Origin: Margaritifera margaritifera
Taxonomy: Eukaryota; Mollusca; Bivalvia; Unionida; Margaritiferidae
Assembly (NCBI GenBank): GCA_029931535.1
Contig: JAQPZY010000809.1
Span: 62,001-126,000 of the forward strand
Length of the DNA stretch: 64,000 bases
Direction of reading: 5' to 3'
The notes under the pieces were generated by a model. That model saw only the letters and a program-made list of their open reading frames with translations, made no database searches and was not told the origin of the DNA. Within the stretch, counting starts at the first letter, position 1. Each line of letters opens with the position of its first letter. This document shows positions 42,201 through 54,025 of the stretch, in pieces. Both the position numbers and the translations under genes were made by a program.

Positions 42201-45200
42201 CTATTCTGATATCAACACTTATTGGGGTAATGCAAGTATTGCAGTGATACTAATAATTCCAATTGTTTGGTATTATAGAGTGTTTTTCATGTAATGGCAA
42301 TAGAAAATGGATGATAAAATATCAAAATTAAAATTCAGTCACAGATTTTTTTAAGGGATTATTAATGCATGTAAAATCCAATTTCGATGGTGACAATAGT
42401 CAAACCATAAAAAATGTGTTTGAAGAAATAAAAATATTCCAAACAAGTGAAAAGGATGTACAGCCCTTAGAAAAATATTGAAAATTATGCAAGCTCAATG
42501 GCTATGTAGAAAATCAAACTTAGTTTTTATATAACTAAGTATTATAATGGAATGATGTTGATGTTGATAATAACAGAGAAAAAAATACTTAGTATCACTT
42601 CTTGTTACCTGATTGCCATTATATATGTTTGTTGGAAGAACAGGGAACAGAAAAACTAACCTTGTTTGCCTAATATACTACTTACATACTTTAATTATGA
42701 TAACCTTATCATATATACTATTTATGATTGATGATCAATCAAAATTGAAATAGTGCATTCAGAAATTGCATGTTCTTTGTTGGATGTTTGAGTAATAAAA
42801 AGTATTTTAGAAGGTTGCAATACTATAAATACCTATAGCATATATACAAAAAGTTATTTAAACAAATCTGTTGGGACTCTCCCTTTTTCTCAGACCTGTG
42901 TATATATATATATATATATATATAAATTTTAATGAATCAACTAAGAAAGAATTGTATTCTTTACCATGTAGAATATATACTTTGCAATTTCTACACGAAA
43001 AAATTATTTTAAAAATCTGAAAAAATCAGTTGAGAAAATGCATATTCCTAACCTTCTGAAATACAATAAATTTGCAATGATTATGAAAGAACTGCATTTC
43101 TTAACCTCTAAAACATGTACATTGCAATTTCAATTTCACTTAAAATTTCAAAAATAAAAAGTACATAGACTTATGTTAAAGTGAATTCAAAGTCAGAAAA
43201 GCTGTGCCAGATCTACCATTTTAAATGTACCAATTTTTACAGTATTGTTAAAGCACAATAACACTTATTGTGCTACAGAAAAAAAAAATAGAAAAACAAT
43301 GTTGATTATATGCTTAGAGTTTTAGGAACTGTGAGGAATTTTCCTTTTTATAGAAAACTTTTCAGGTTAATATATTAAAAACACGCAAATTACTGAACCA
43401 ATCACTGAACACGAGTGTTCAAGAAAGTTCAGTGAACCTTTATTTGTGATAGCTGCCTCAAGAGGAATGTCATGAAACACAACTGTATAAGCATCTTGTG
43501 AACATGGTAACTTGAAACATAAAAGAAAATATTTTCCTACCCAATTTAATATACTAGAGTTTCCCAAAGAATATCAGAGATAGTTGCACTATCCAGTAGT
43601 TAGAAAGAATAAAAGTACAAAAGAAAAGGACGTATGAATTCTTTGTAATTTATTTTGGCCAGTACAGCATCTGTTCCTTTTAGTAATTCTTGTTGAAAGC
43701 AACATATGCTCACTTTTTCATATAAATACTCGTCATTCAAATCGATGTGTAGGCCTTTCTCTATTTATTTTAACTAGTTTCACCCAGCATTAGTCTAGAT
43801 GCATTGTAAATCATATATGGCTAACTATATATATATATACATACATGGGGGAGGGGGGCAGAGACAACATATTCTGTGTTCAGTTATACATAAAAAAATG
43901 ACGTTACAAAGCAGAGGTTCAATGGTTGTAATTCATGAAAAGTAGTTTTCAATATAGCAATACTAAGTGCTTTGCGACAAATATGCCTATTATACTATAA
44001 TAGACAAGGCAAGTACACTAGATACATGGAGAGCATGTTTAAGGAAGACTGACCATGGAAAACAGGATAAGTAAGAAAAAAGAAGCATCACTTATGAAAA
44101 TTACAATTCCATAAAACAACTATAATTAAGCATGTACAAAATATCAGTGTTCTTTCCACTGCCTATTACAGTAACAGTCCCAATGTGCTATACTTTCAGC
44201 ATGTGATGCTTTAGAACCCGCCGATACACTATGCACCAGTGCCGATATATGCTTTTATGTTTCCCGCTATCTTTTAAAAATTAATCTGTTAAATAAACAT
44301 CCTGTCACCTAATTCAAAGTCCCATCGCTGCAATGACAAAATGTTCTTGCCAATTCTTGGGTATGTAATTATGATGATTGTGAATAATTATTCATTCACT
44401 TAACCATTATCTTTTGTACCTGCCTTGATCCGATTGCCTGTGAGTGACCTTTGATAAATCAAAGAGGCAGTTTAGTGGAAATTTTTGTGTCTTTATGCAG
44501 GTATCAGTATTGTAGTGCAGTATCAATTAATGAATCCTTCATTGTAATTTTCCTTTCCATTCATCCTAAAATGTAGTTATTGTATTCATATGTATATGTA
44601 TTTAATAACAAAATATTCAGTCATCATCTCTTTATATTTTGTATTTTAAAGAAAATCATACAAATAAAAATATGAAAACCAAAAATAAAAATGTTCAGAA
44701 GTAGTTAAACAATAGCAACAGGGACTTATCATGAAAAACGTTTACTTTTTAGCAAGGTCACTCATTTAAACAATATAATTGTACATGATTTTTATATCAA
44801 TCGGGAACACCTGTACTTTTAATTAAATGGCTTGAAAGTATCAGAATGTTTTAAAGTCGGAACATAATGAAGTTGTACATGATTTTTCAAGCATTTAAAA
44901 TTATGGCTAGATCAATAACTCAAAATACTGTACTCTATTTCTTATTGGCATAGGCTCAGATCTTTGAGAGTTAAGGGACTTTTGATTTTTGACTGATACA
45001 AACATGGCACTGTTAATTGCTTTGTATGTTTAAGGCTGAATGGTAGAAAGATTATGTCTGGAATATTTTGATCTGTAATACTGCATGCTTATGAGGTTTC
45101 AAGGGATTTGGCATTGGGTGTGAAGTTTGACTTTACACGTATCTTTTTTTGATAATGGACCATATGTGCTGGAAGTTGTTCATACCTCCACAGTGTTTTA

Positions 45201-45440
45201 ATTCACTAGGGTAAAGAGTGCATACAGCTACTAATTTATCTACAGAATAACTTTTTTCAATACAAAATCTCATCTGCCATTTTCTAAGTATGACAAAAAG
45301 CAAAACTTGTTATGAAATTACTAGATTCTTTAAAAACAAATCATGGATTAAAGCATTTTTCGAATTTTGAAAATTTGAACTGGGTGCACTTGCTGACAAT
45401 TCAATGTCAAGACTTCGTTCAGTTTACAGGGTTCAATGTG
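42201..45440. other. AT-rich, no gene; tail fragment of the tandem-array family
   Basis: Bases 43552-43705 (AATATCAGAGATAGTTGCAC, GGCCAGTACAGCATCTGTTC, CCTTTTAGTAATTC) match the tails of blocks 1-4, so a solo tail of that element family sits here. The remainder is AT-rich, with a G-rich patch at about 43846-43860 and (TA)n at about 43825-43840. Confidence 0.45.
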
Positions 45441-46260
45441 GACTGAATTAAAATGAATTAAAATGAATCTGCATCCATGCAATTCATTTTGGCATGATGT
45501 ATTTAAGGACTGGATTTTTTTTATTGTAAAATGTTCAGAACATATATCATATACTGATTTTCATAAAGAATCCTTGTGGTCAGTAGTAATTAAGATTGGT
45601 GGAACCAGTATATTTATGACAAAAATGTTTGATGCAGGTATATTCAGTATACATGAAGTCATGAAACTGAATATCTCTCTCTAGAGCATTTCACAAACAC
45701 ATGTAATATAAATCTGGATTTCTAGCCAATCGGGGATTCATTTTGGCAATCAAACATCTCTTAAGAAAATACCAATTGAATGCTGATAGAGACATATTAG
45801 ATATTACATATATTCCAACCACATTTAAGTATCCTCTATAGTAAAACAAATAATGTACACATATTTATTTATTATTGATAGAAAATAAAAAATGTCCTTT
45901 CTAGAAGAGGAAATGAGAAAACGAACTCAGATTTATAGATGATGAAAAAGTAGAAACTGTATTTAAACTACCATTTATGTTTACCATGTCTACAAACTTT
46001 TGATGGCTTAATATTAAACTTCTATACATAATTTTGTATACGAATACATTTATGGACAAATTGGTATCTCGAAAACTAATAAGTATTATTTTTGTAAAAC
46101 AAATCCTAAAACGTCATGCAGCTATTTCTTCTTTGATCAGTTCTGACCTCTTTTTGAAAAGACTTTTGTCATGGTTGGAGACCAAGTGTACACAAATATA
46201 TGACCTAAATTTGACCTGTGACGAAATAATATTTGAAATATTAGATGCAAGAGAATAGAT
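45440..46260 (+). mobile_element. Tx1/L1-like LINE relic (RT C-terminal region)
   Basis: Three separated readings line up with the C-terminal part of Tx1/L1-like ORF2. 45463-45684 gives FWHDVFKDWIFF, then KESLWSVVIKIGGTSI and MFDAGIFSIHEVMKLN, corresponding to the plWyNs-I-I segment and the GI-x-x-x-DL segment. 45950-46060 gives KLPFMFTMSTNF, then IKLLYIILYTNTFMDKLVS, the Q-y-r-I-l-h-r-I-l-x-T-N-x-x-L segment. 46130-46255 gives SLISSDLFLKRLLSWL, the zinc-knuckle/lFw-C region without its cysteines. Frameshifts and stops separate them. No catalytic RT domain remains. Confidence 0.55.
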
Positions 46261-46411
46261 GTTTGACTTAAATTTAGTACTGGATTCTAATTTTTGTACC
46301 TAGATTGTGTTTTCAGTATGTTAGTACATTTCTAGTATACAATATATATTTCTCTTCATCCAGATGGAAAAAAGATGTTATATTTTATAGTTGTCATGTA
46401 TTTGTGTGTAT

Positions 46412-46477
46412 AAAATATTCGACACATATAATGTGTCATATATCGATATACGACACATTATTTGTGTCAAATATTTT
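46412..46477. repeat. 66-bp near-perfect palindrome
   Basis: Centred on TATCGATA at 46444/46445. The two 33-base arms pair at 30 of 33 positions, with no loop. Each arm contains GACACA(T/A)ATAATGTGTC, itself a smaller inverted repeat. No TIR-type or coding context was recognised. Confidence 0.9.
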
Positions 46478-46519
46478 CTTTCTTTTCTACATGGGATGTT
46501 TCTCAGACTTAAGACCAGC

Positions 46520-46570
46520 AAATGACTTGTGTATCCAAATGACTTGTGTATCCAAATGACTTGTGTATCC
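46520..46570 (+). repeat. 17-bp repeat, 3 perfect units
   Basis: AAATGACTTGTGTATCC occurs three times head to tail without a mismatch, just 43 bp after the palindrome. Confidence 0.95.
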
Positions 46571-47244
46571 AATGTTAAAAGAGAAAGTATAGTCTCTGAG
46601 CTATAATTACAGTAAAACATTTATTAATAGTGAAACTTTTCTGTGCAATTATCAGTTAAGTTACTCAATATTAAACATTTTGGGATAAATTTGCAACGAT
46701 TTATGTAAACATCTTGAGGTTTTAATTTGTTGAAGTCATTTCATTCAGGGTATAATGTATAAGCTTTCGTAGTATATTAATTCCTCCATAAATGCCAATA
46801 TATGAAAATTTAACATATGTATATAAAAATTTAAAAAAAATAAAAAAAATAAGCACATATAATGTAAACAACAATTAGGCAGTTGAAATAAACTTATTTA
46901 GAGACTAAGGAGATACAATTTCATCAATACATTGGAATTACATGTATATTGTATTGGCATCTTTTATATTATTAAAGAAATCATCACTTGTTTATTCGTG
47001 TATTTTCCTTCGAATCACTTTTGTAAGATTTGAACATTCACAGAACAAGTAATTGTGATAGGAATGTAAGGAGGTGAATGAATGGGTTTCTATTTTAAGT
47101 AATTTATCTGCCAGTTATCTGGTTATAATGTGATGTATTGATGGGCCAGAATTGTATATATGTGTCGACTAACGTAAGTAATTTCAATGTTACCACATAC
47201 ATAGAAGCTAAGCAACAATTAAGCACTTAAAATATCTTCCCTGA
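46571..47244. other. No recognisable feature
   Basis: AT-rich sequence. Confidence 0.3.
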
Positions 47245-47433
47245 GTGATCATTCATGTGAGAAAAGGTTTAGTAATGTTGTATAGAAGAAACTTGGAACA
47301 AAATGTAACACATCTCAAATATTGCAATAGCATTGTCGATGAATATCCACTGTGTTTAGTTTCATCATCATCTCGAAACACCTGCTATATTTTTATAGAA
47401 GTATACATTCCAACAACATTGATAAGGCTCTAA
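47245..47433 (+). pseudogene. Possible LINE endonuclease fragment
   Basis: 62 codons reading GLVMLYRRNLEQNVTHLKYC, then CYIFIEVYIPTTL before a stop. The G-L-x-x-x-Y-R-x-x-L start and the I-x-I-x-x-V-Y-I-P-P-like end resemble the middle of an APE-type LINE endonuclease (the vYIPP strand). The flanks give no further support, and the neighbouring Tx1/L1-like relic may be part of the same insertion history. Confidence 0.35.
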
Positions 47434-48516
47434 GCTTGAACAATGTCTTCTAGGGGCATCTCCTCAATTTGATTGGTCATCATTGGTTGGGTCAAGGTTT
47501 TATTCATGTATTTTCATAATATTTTTCGCAATCTGTAAATAAGAGAAAAACGAATATAACCCTCTGATGCATGTTACTAAATGACCATAAAAGTCAATGT
47601 ATGCATTTGAACAAATAATGTATGACAAGAAGATAAGAGTGTTTATAGAAAAAAATAATAAATACAGGGTCTTACATAGGAATAAAATATGTTTTGACAA
47701 TAATCACCATTAATCAATAGCAAATAGTGATAAACCTCATAAACTATGTAATAAAGAGACATATAACTACATTTAGGCATTTGTTTAGTTGTAAAGAGAT
47801 ATGAGTTTAGTATCAAATTTGTCTATGTGTAAATGAAAGTAATACTTTCCATCAAACATTGAACTAAAAGTCGCTGTTTGATATTTATCATTACTAAATA
47901 ACCTTTAGAAACCACTAAGATAGATTTCACTGAGTCCAGAAAGCTTGAATTGCTAAAGTCATTTTACCTATGCTAATATGGAACATAAGCAAAGTTCTCT
48001 TTGGATCAAGTGACCTTGTGTAACTCTAAAATTACTCGACTGAGGAAACATTAATGATAGGCAATGTTAAGTTTAAAACAAAACAATAATTTTACTAATA
48101 CAGACAGTGTTGCTAAATCTGCAGTGGGGGAACATTGTTTATTGACATTCCAATTAAAATAATCATGTATACTTCAAAATAGTTGTCACATACAGACCTA
48201 TTAAAATAGATGGGCATGAAATTGAACATGTTGGTAGATCAACTCAAAATTGAAATGCATTGCGATCAATTTCCATTATATATTTCATTGAACAGAATGA
48301 CAAAAAAGTGATCAATATGCCTCCTGTAGATGATTACAAAAATTATGCCAATTGGAGTGAAATACTATGTATTCTATTTCTACGTTTTGAAATTGTTCAG
48401 AGACTACAGGAGGCAACCTTATAAGACTCTGCGATCATATGATTAAGATCTAGTCTTTTATCATTTCTGGGGCAGTAAAGTTCAAGAAAATTTAAAGACA
48501 TTTCTGATGAATGTAC
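47434..48516. other. No recognisable feature
   Basis: AT-rich sequence without a convincing exon or repeat. Confidence 0.3.
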
Positions 48517-48611
48517 CTTTGGATGATTCATGGATCTTCAGTGAGCTATACATCTGGATGTCACTGTTTGCATAGGGGTGCAATGTTTCATATGAATCGC
48601 TTTCAGGTGAG
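48517..48611 (-). CDS. Candidate minus-strand exon with clustered tyrosine motifs
   Basis: On the minus strand an acceptor TTTCTAACTTTAG precedes 95 bp, and AAAG|GTACAT could be the donor. Phase 2 in, phase 1 out. The reading is SPESDSYETLHPYANSDIQM, then YSSLKIHESSK. Three tyrosines are spaced closely in YETL, PYAN and MYSSL contexts. Y-x-x-L pairs are the hallmark of cytoplasmic tails of phagocytic or immune receptors (MEGF/Draper, ITAM-like), and YAN is an SH2-type Y-x-N site (YANS). The frame stays open past the donor to a stop at 48482, so it could instead be a terminal exon. There is no linked exon, so this is tentative. Confidence 0.38.
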
Positions 48612-49064
48612 CTAAAGTTAGAAATTAAAATATTATCAGATATATCATATGCAACACTGCTGAAAGTGAACATTTAAAAATAAGTGCTCAGATGTTTATT
48701 TGTACTCAATGTTAACTGCTTGTACATAAATTTTGTTAGAAATAGGTTCAGCAACTAATTACTTCTTTCTTGTCAGTGATCACTCCTGTGTCCTATTAAT
48801 ATGTCTAGGCTTTAAGACAACATTAAATAAAATGAAACTAAATTGCTTTATTGATTTCTCATTTGAAAACTTTGATTTTTATTTTTTTTCAATAATACAC
48901 TATATATTTATTTATTTATATTTGAATGTATTATGTTTTATTGAATATTCATATCGGGTGCCTTTACCTTACATCGGCGTTTCTGTTCTCTTCTAATGTG
49001 ATGCCTGGGGAAGAAATGAGAAGCGCAAGATAGATCATCGTAAAGTAATTGAACTATTACATTG
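48612..49064. other. No recognisable feature
   Basis: AT-rich sequence. An 87-codon plus-strand open stretch at 48733-48996 is Phe/Tyr/Ile-rich from A/T composition and has no motif. Confidence 0.3.
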
Positions 49065-49250
49065 AATAACAATCAGAACATTTGGTATATTGACATAACC
49101 TAAAACACAAATAACAGTCAGAACATTTGGTGTATTGACATAACCTAAAACACAAATAACAGTCAGAACATTTGGTATATTGACATAACCTAAAACACAA
49201 ATAACAGTCAGAACATTTGGTGTATTGACATAACCTAAAACACAAATAAC
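49065..49250. repeat. 45-bp tandem repeat, 4 units, alternating A/B type
   Basis: GAACATTTGG recurs at 49076, 49121, 49166 and 49211, exactly 45 bp apart. Units 1 and 3 read TATATTGACA, and units 2 and 4 read TGTATTGACA. The repeats are otherwise virtually identical apart from the left edge of unit 1, so the array looks like a duplicated 90-bp dimer. Long open stretches on the minus strand are only translations of the repeat. Confidence 0.95.
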
Positions 49251-50429
49251 ATGGAAATAAGATGTAAAAGACCTCATCAAATGGTATGAACTTGATTTAC
49301 ATAAAATGCACTGTCATGCTCATTCCAACAGAATAATTAAAATTTTAAGCAAAGTTTACTATACCACACGTTAGATTTATATTATGGGTACAAACCACTC
49401 GGCCTATAGATCTTATTATGAAAGTACAACCTGCAAGATTTTTCAAAAAATATATTTAATTTATTTAATAGTAGTTAGAAAAGTGAAGCATCAGTGAAAA
49501 TTTAAATGAAGTGATGAAAGTCTTACAATTTATTTCTTTTAATACATACAAGTTGTATTTTTGCTGTTTAGAAAGCTGCTTTCTTTAAAAAAATATCTTT
49601 TATTTTTTATTTTAATACCTCATTACTTATAACACTTTTTCATCATCTCTGAAACCAAAAGAAAAATAATGGAGAATAAAATAAATAAAAACAATTGTAT
49701 TCTCCTTGTGTCAAATATTAACATTGTTTATGTAAGAAATCATTTATCAATTTAATTATTTTGGATCTAAATAAATGAAAAAAAGATATACTGCTTCTGT
49801 CCATGCTACATATTGATGGCAAGATATATACCGTAGAAAGATGTGTATTCATGTAATACTGAATATGGTATTTTGCGATCACAAAATACATTGCACATAA
49901 TATTGTTGCAATATTTCTATTTCCCTTGAACTAACGTATTTGTTTATAAGTTTTACATACCACGACTTAAATTACAAGTTGTTTTTGGACATCCTACTGT
50001 TTATTTTTTCTAAATATTTAAAGGTGCAGTTTTAATAGTTAGCCAATATGTCCATGGTTCAATAACACAACAGTTTGGAGTAATAACAGCAAAACCACAA
50101 AAAGTGTCTAAATAGCAAATATGGGATTGCTTTGTTGGCCCTACCAATTACACCAATTTACACAAAGGGAGCACATGCTTACTGCTATTAAAAGCATGTA
50201 ATTCTTGTCATAACTATTCTTTCTGTAATTAAAGATGGCTACCTTAAAGTAAGTCATGTGCTTTTCGTCTCCCGGTATTTCGTTAAATTTGGGTGGTTAG
50301 ATGTGGCGGTATTCACTAAAAATCTTATGGATATATTCATGAAGCAACCACCCTTCAAGTGGTTGAATTATTGACCTTGGTCAGTTTCCTGCCAAATCAG
50401 GAGTGTGTGAATTAAATTTTGTTTTATTT
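49251..50429. other. No recognisable feature
   Basis: AT-rich sequence up to about 50240, after which GC rises toward the LINE. Confidence 0.3.
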
Positions 50430-51023
50430 TTTCTATATATTCAGTTCGAACTTGGATTAGTGGGACTGCCTGGACGTACAGTACCTGCTCTAGTGTTCTT
50501 ATTTACTTATGACTCTAAGTATTTGTGTAGGTAGACTATTTACATTCCAATTTGGCTTCGGAATCGGATTCGCATTTGGGCATTTGGACATATATTCTAG
50601 AAAGCTGATGAGTGGATTGGTGTGATACATCGTAAATCGTAAAGATTTGCTTTGTCGCATATGTTGTGAGCTGTCAGTTATCTCACATCACATCATTATA
50701 AAAGCCTACTCAGCTCTTATGCCAGCAGTTTTGTTCTTTATGTGTTATGTATTATGCGTAGTGAGTAGAGTGCATATTCATGATCTGAGAGAATTATATC
50801 AGTTGTTGTGTTACACCTGGTACGGTTACAGTGCTGAGATTCTGATCTATACCCGGTACCCGGTACTCGCTATCGTTTAAGAGGTGAGATTACGAGAAGT
50901 TAAGTGTTGTGACCCGGCGTAACTGAAGCATATAACGGCTTTACAGCCGTCGGCACTGGCGTATAACAGGATTTTCATACTTGTCTTTACAAATGTATAC
51001 TGACGTAGCTGTAAACTGGCGAT

Positions 51024-52250
51024 ATGGATGTGGAACTAGGGACAGTTGAGCGTTACAGTGGTGGTGAAGAATCCGACTTAGAAGAGGAGGATTTGATAGC
51101 AACTCAAACAGAGAAAAATATACATTAACAAATTCACTAAAAAATTTGGGACCTTGGATAGAGTAGAATTTAAAAAGAAATTGTGTCTCGAACTGAATGT
51201 GCAGAACTTAAAAGACATCAGATTATCGTTGCATGACTTGACTAGATTAGAAAATGACAACTATACTGTAAATAGATTAGTTGAGAGAACAATAAGATGT
51301 GACTGGCACCACTAGAGGAAAGATTGGTTGAGTATATATTTATTTTGTACCACTTCCTAACAGGCCACAAGAACCTATCTGAGGTGAAGTGCCTTGCATC
51401 GAGACATAAGCTTAACACAAGTATAGCTTATATCAGTGTATGTGCGACCACAGCGTCTAAAAGAAAGGGATCGAGGAAAAAGTCAGAACCAGAACCAGTA
51501 ACAAAGTGTTCAATACCGTCTCTTGCATGCGATACCAGTGACATTTCTGCAGTAAAGGAGAATTTATACAAAGTAATGGATCTGAAGCATTTTATGAAAG
51601 TTACTATTCAACAAATCAAGGACGACATTATAAGCGAGTTGAAAAGCGAGCTCGATAAGATCCGAAAAGAACTTCATACTAGAGATGTTCGCTCAGCTAA
51701 ACTACAATCTGAGTTAGAGAGACTCAAAGAAGAAGAGAATAAGTTGTCAAAAGATAATTTGGCCTTAAGGGTATCAATGAGTGAAAAGAATAACCAGTTG
51801 GAAAACATGAAGGCAATCCAGTTGAATCTGAACCAAATGTTAGAGGATATAATATGCAATAGAAAATAGAGCAGATAAATACAAAACATGCGGCACAGAC
51901 TCAAACAACATTCGCTGATACAGTGAGCGCTGTCAAACCCATAACTGAAACATCAAAGGTCAAATCAGAGAAAGCGATACTAGATGCGAACCCAACAGAA
52001 TATTCGGCCCGTTACAAAAGCGGTCCTATGCAGTCCACCGACTCAAAGCAAGGAGGTGAGTTGAGTCTGTCCTCTAGACACAGTTCTTCGAATGAAGAAG
52101 TTATCGTAATTAAAGATAACAGAGGACGTGGTTACAGCAGTGATTATCATTACTCGACACGAGAACACAGGAGAAACAACGACAGGAGCGAAAGGCTACC
52201 ATCGACATCTACATAAGCTATCACAAGAAAGGCAGAGGTTAAAGGCAATA
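51024..52250 (+). pseudogene. LINE ORF1 (nucleic-acid chaperone-type), broken
   Basis: A likely start ATG at 51024 reads MDVELGTVERYSGGEESDLE and stops after 34 codons through a frameshift. The frame then continues FTKKFGTLDRVEFKKKLCLE and so on to about 51315. 51324-51869 carries YIFILYHFLTGHKNLSEVKC, a basic SKRKGSRKKSEPEP linker and a strong heptad coiled coil (about residues 95-175: QQIKDDIISELKSELDKIRK, then SELERLKEEENKLSKDNLAL). 51923-52216 is a low-complexity Ser/Arg stretch ending RRNNDRSERLPSTST. Coiled-coil ORF1 proteins trimerise and bind LINE RNA. Confidence 0.6.
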
Positions 52251-52317
52251 AAACAATCGAAGTTATCACAACCAATATGAACTACAGGTCTCAAAAACGT
52301 GTAAGAAACTCCTATGA

Positions 52318-52632
52318 ATGTGGAATTATTATGTCAAGGATATCAGTAGACAGATCCAGATAAGAGATCAGAAAGTGTATCAGAAAGCACGCGGGAATAA
52401 AGGGGGGATATATGTGATAGATACTCAAATTTTAAAACATTGGTGTGTAAGAGGAGGAAAAGACACATCCACTACTTTAGTCGCCGTAGATGAGTCAGAT
52501 TTTGAAACGGTTTTAGAGAAAGGTTTTTGGCAAACTTTTCTATGGGCAAGAGAATGTATGAGAAGTATGACGATAAGGAAAATAGGAGTTATTAGCGAAT
52601 TTAGAGAAACGACCAGTAAATCACATACATAG
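52318..52632 (+). pseudogene. LINE ORF1 C-terminal domain fragment
   Basis: 104 codons. The part SDFETVLEKGFWQTFLWARE is the recognisable piece: in related elements an S-x-F-E-x-V-L-x-x-x-F-W-P segment closes an RNA-binding ORF1 domain. A basic region (KVYQKARGNKGG) lies before it. It ends in a stop, and the endonuclease begins about 65 bp later. Confidence 0.45.
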
Positions 52633-52635
52633 ATT

Positions 52636-53607
52636 ATGGATCAACATTTAATAATCTTTGCTATACTTTTGACGATAATCAGTTCTTTACGCCATCAAAT
52701 GTCTGGCCTTTTATTGCGATTGATGATATGGAATGTACAAGGGGTAATGTACGGTTCATCTTACCTGTATTCTTTACTAAACAAAGTAGACATCGCAGTA
52801 CTCACTGAGTACTGGCATATGCCCGAGCAGCTCAATTTTCTAGACACTATACATCCAGAGTTTAAATCTTTCTCACGGTCTGACAGTAACCTAGCAGTGA
52901 AATTTTAAGAAAGACTAAGGCACGCAGGGTTCAGGGTAATAGCAATCCAATGCAGAAAGTCGTTCTGCGTTAATCCTTTGTCGAGCGCTGGTAACGATAG
53001 AGTTTTAGGGGTAGAGGTAAAATGGAATGATAAATGTAAATATTTTGTTTTCTGAGCCCTTTTGCCATCAACTCATTTTTCAGTCGCAAGTTGCTTCGAA
53101 ACAATAGAAGAATTGAAAGACCAATTTGATATGTTTTGCCAAGAGGATATCCCAATACTCGCGAGAGATTTCAACGGCCAGTTAAGTTCACTGTTTAGCT
53201 CCAGAGCCAAGTTTTTAACAGCAAACGCTAGAGGTGCTGTTCTAGAAGAGTTTTTGAGCGAAAGGCACTTATATATGTAATGGACCTGTTTTTACCTTTT
53301 TATCGGCCGATGGTAAATCTAAATCTCTGACAGACCATATACATTTACAAAAAAAAAAAGTAAGTTCGACTTGGTGGTTAAGGTCGATATCCTAGATGAT
53401 CATCATTTGAATACTTCAGATCATCATCCTGTAAAAATAGAGTTAGTCAGGCCATTTGTACAAAACACAACGAGGGCCGATAAGCATATAATCATATCCG
53501 TAAATTGGAAGAAAGCTCCGGCAGAACAGATAAGTAAGTATAAGGAAGCAACACGCACCGATTATTTTAACGCAACTGCATACGGCGGAACGAGAGACGA
53601 ATGTTGA
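52636..53607 (+). pseudogene. LINE AP-type endonuclease, three frames
   Basis: 52699-52908 reads LMIWNVQGVMYGSS (the N of WNVQG being the first active-site Asn), then VDIAVLTEYWHMPEQL, where TEYW holds the catalytic Glu. 53070-53280 reads LPSTHFSVASCFETIEELKD, then IPILARDFNGQLSSL, the G-D-F-N block with G changed to R. 53371-53470 reads LNTSDHHPVKIEL, the terminal S-D-H motif. One frameshift and stops break it. This enzyme nicks target DNA to prime reverse transcription. Confidence 0.65.
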
Positions 53608-54025
53608 TATTGGAATTATTATTCAAGACATAATAAACATATTACATGACACGGCTTCTAAGTTTCTGCTCATAAAGAAGTTTTGTCCCTATGCTAACCC
53701 TATTTGAAACTAGTAAACGTAAAAAAAGATTTCACACAGAAATGCGGCAGAAACGTAGAGAATGGATCTCTAATGGTAGGCCGCGAGTCTAGATATACCT
53801 GTCGTACGCGAATTATGAGACAGCGAAGAATTGTTTGCAAAAGAATTGTTGAAAGTTAAAGAAACGTACGACAGAGACCAATTCGGCGAGCTTGAAAAGG
53901 TTGCAGAGCTTGTTATTTACGCGTTTTATGAGTTTTTACGGAAGAAAAGATATAAGCATGAATGTACTTCCGAAATCGAATAAAACGGAATATTTACACT
54001 CAACCTTGACTCTATTCGTGAGTTA

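Noticed and set aside
49035..49280. Cysteine-rich repeat protein on the minus strand
   Set aside because: It is only the translation of the 45-bp satellite, with no start context or splice support.
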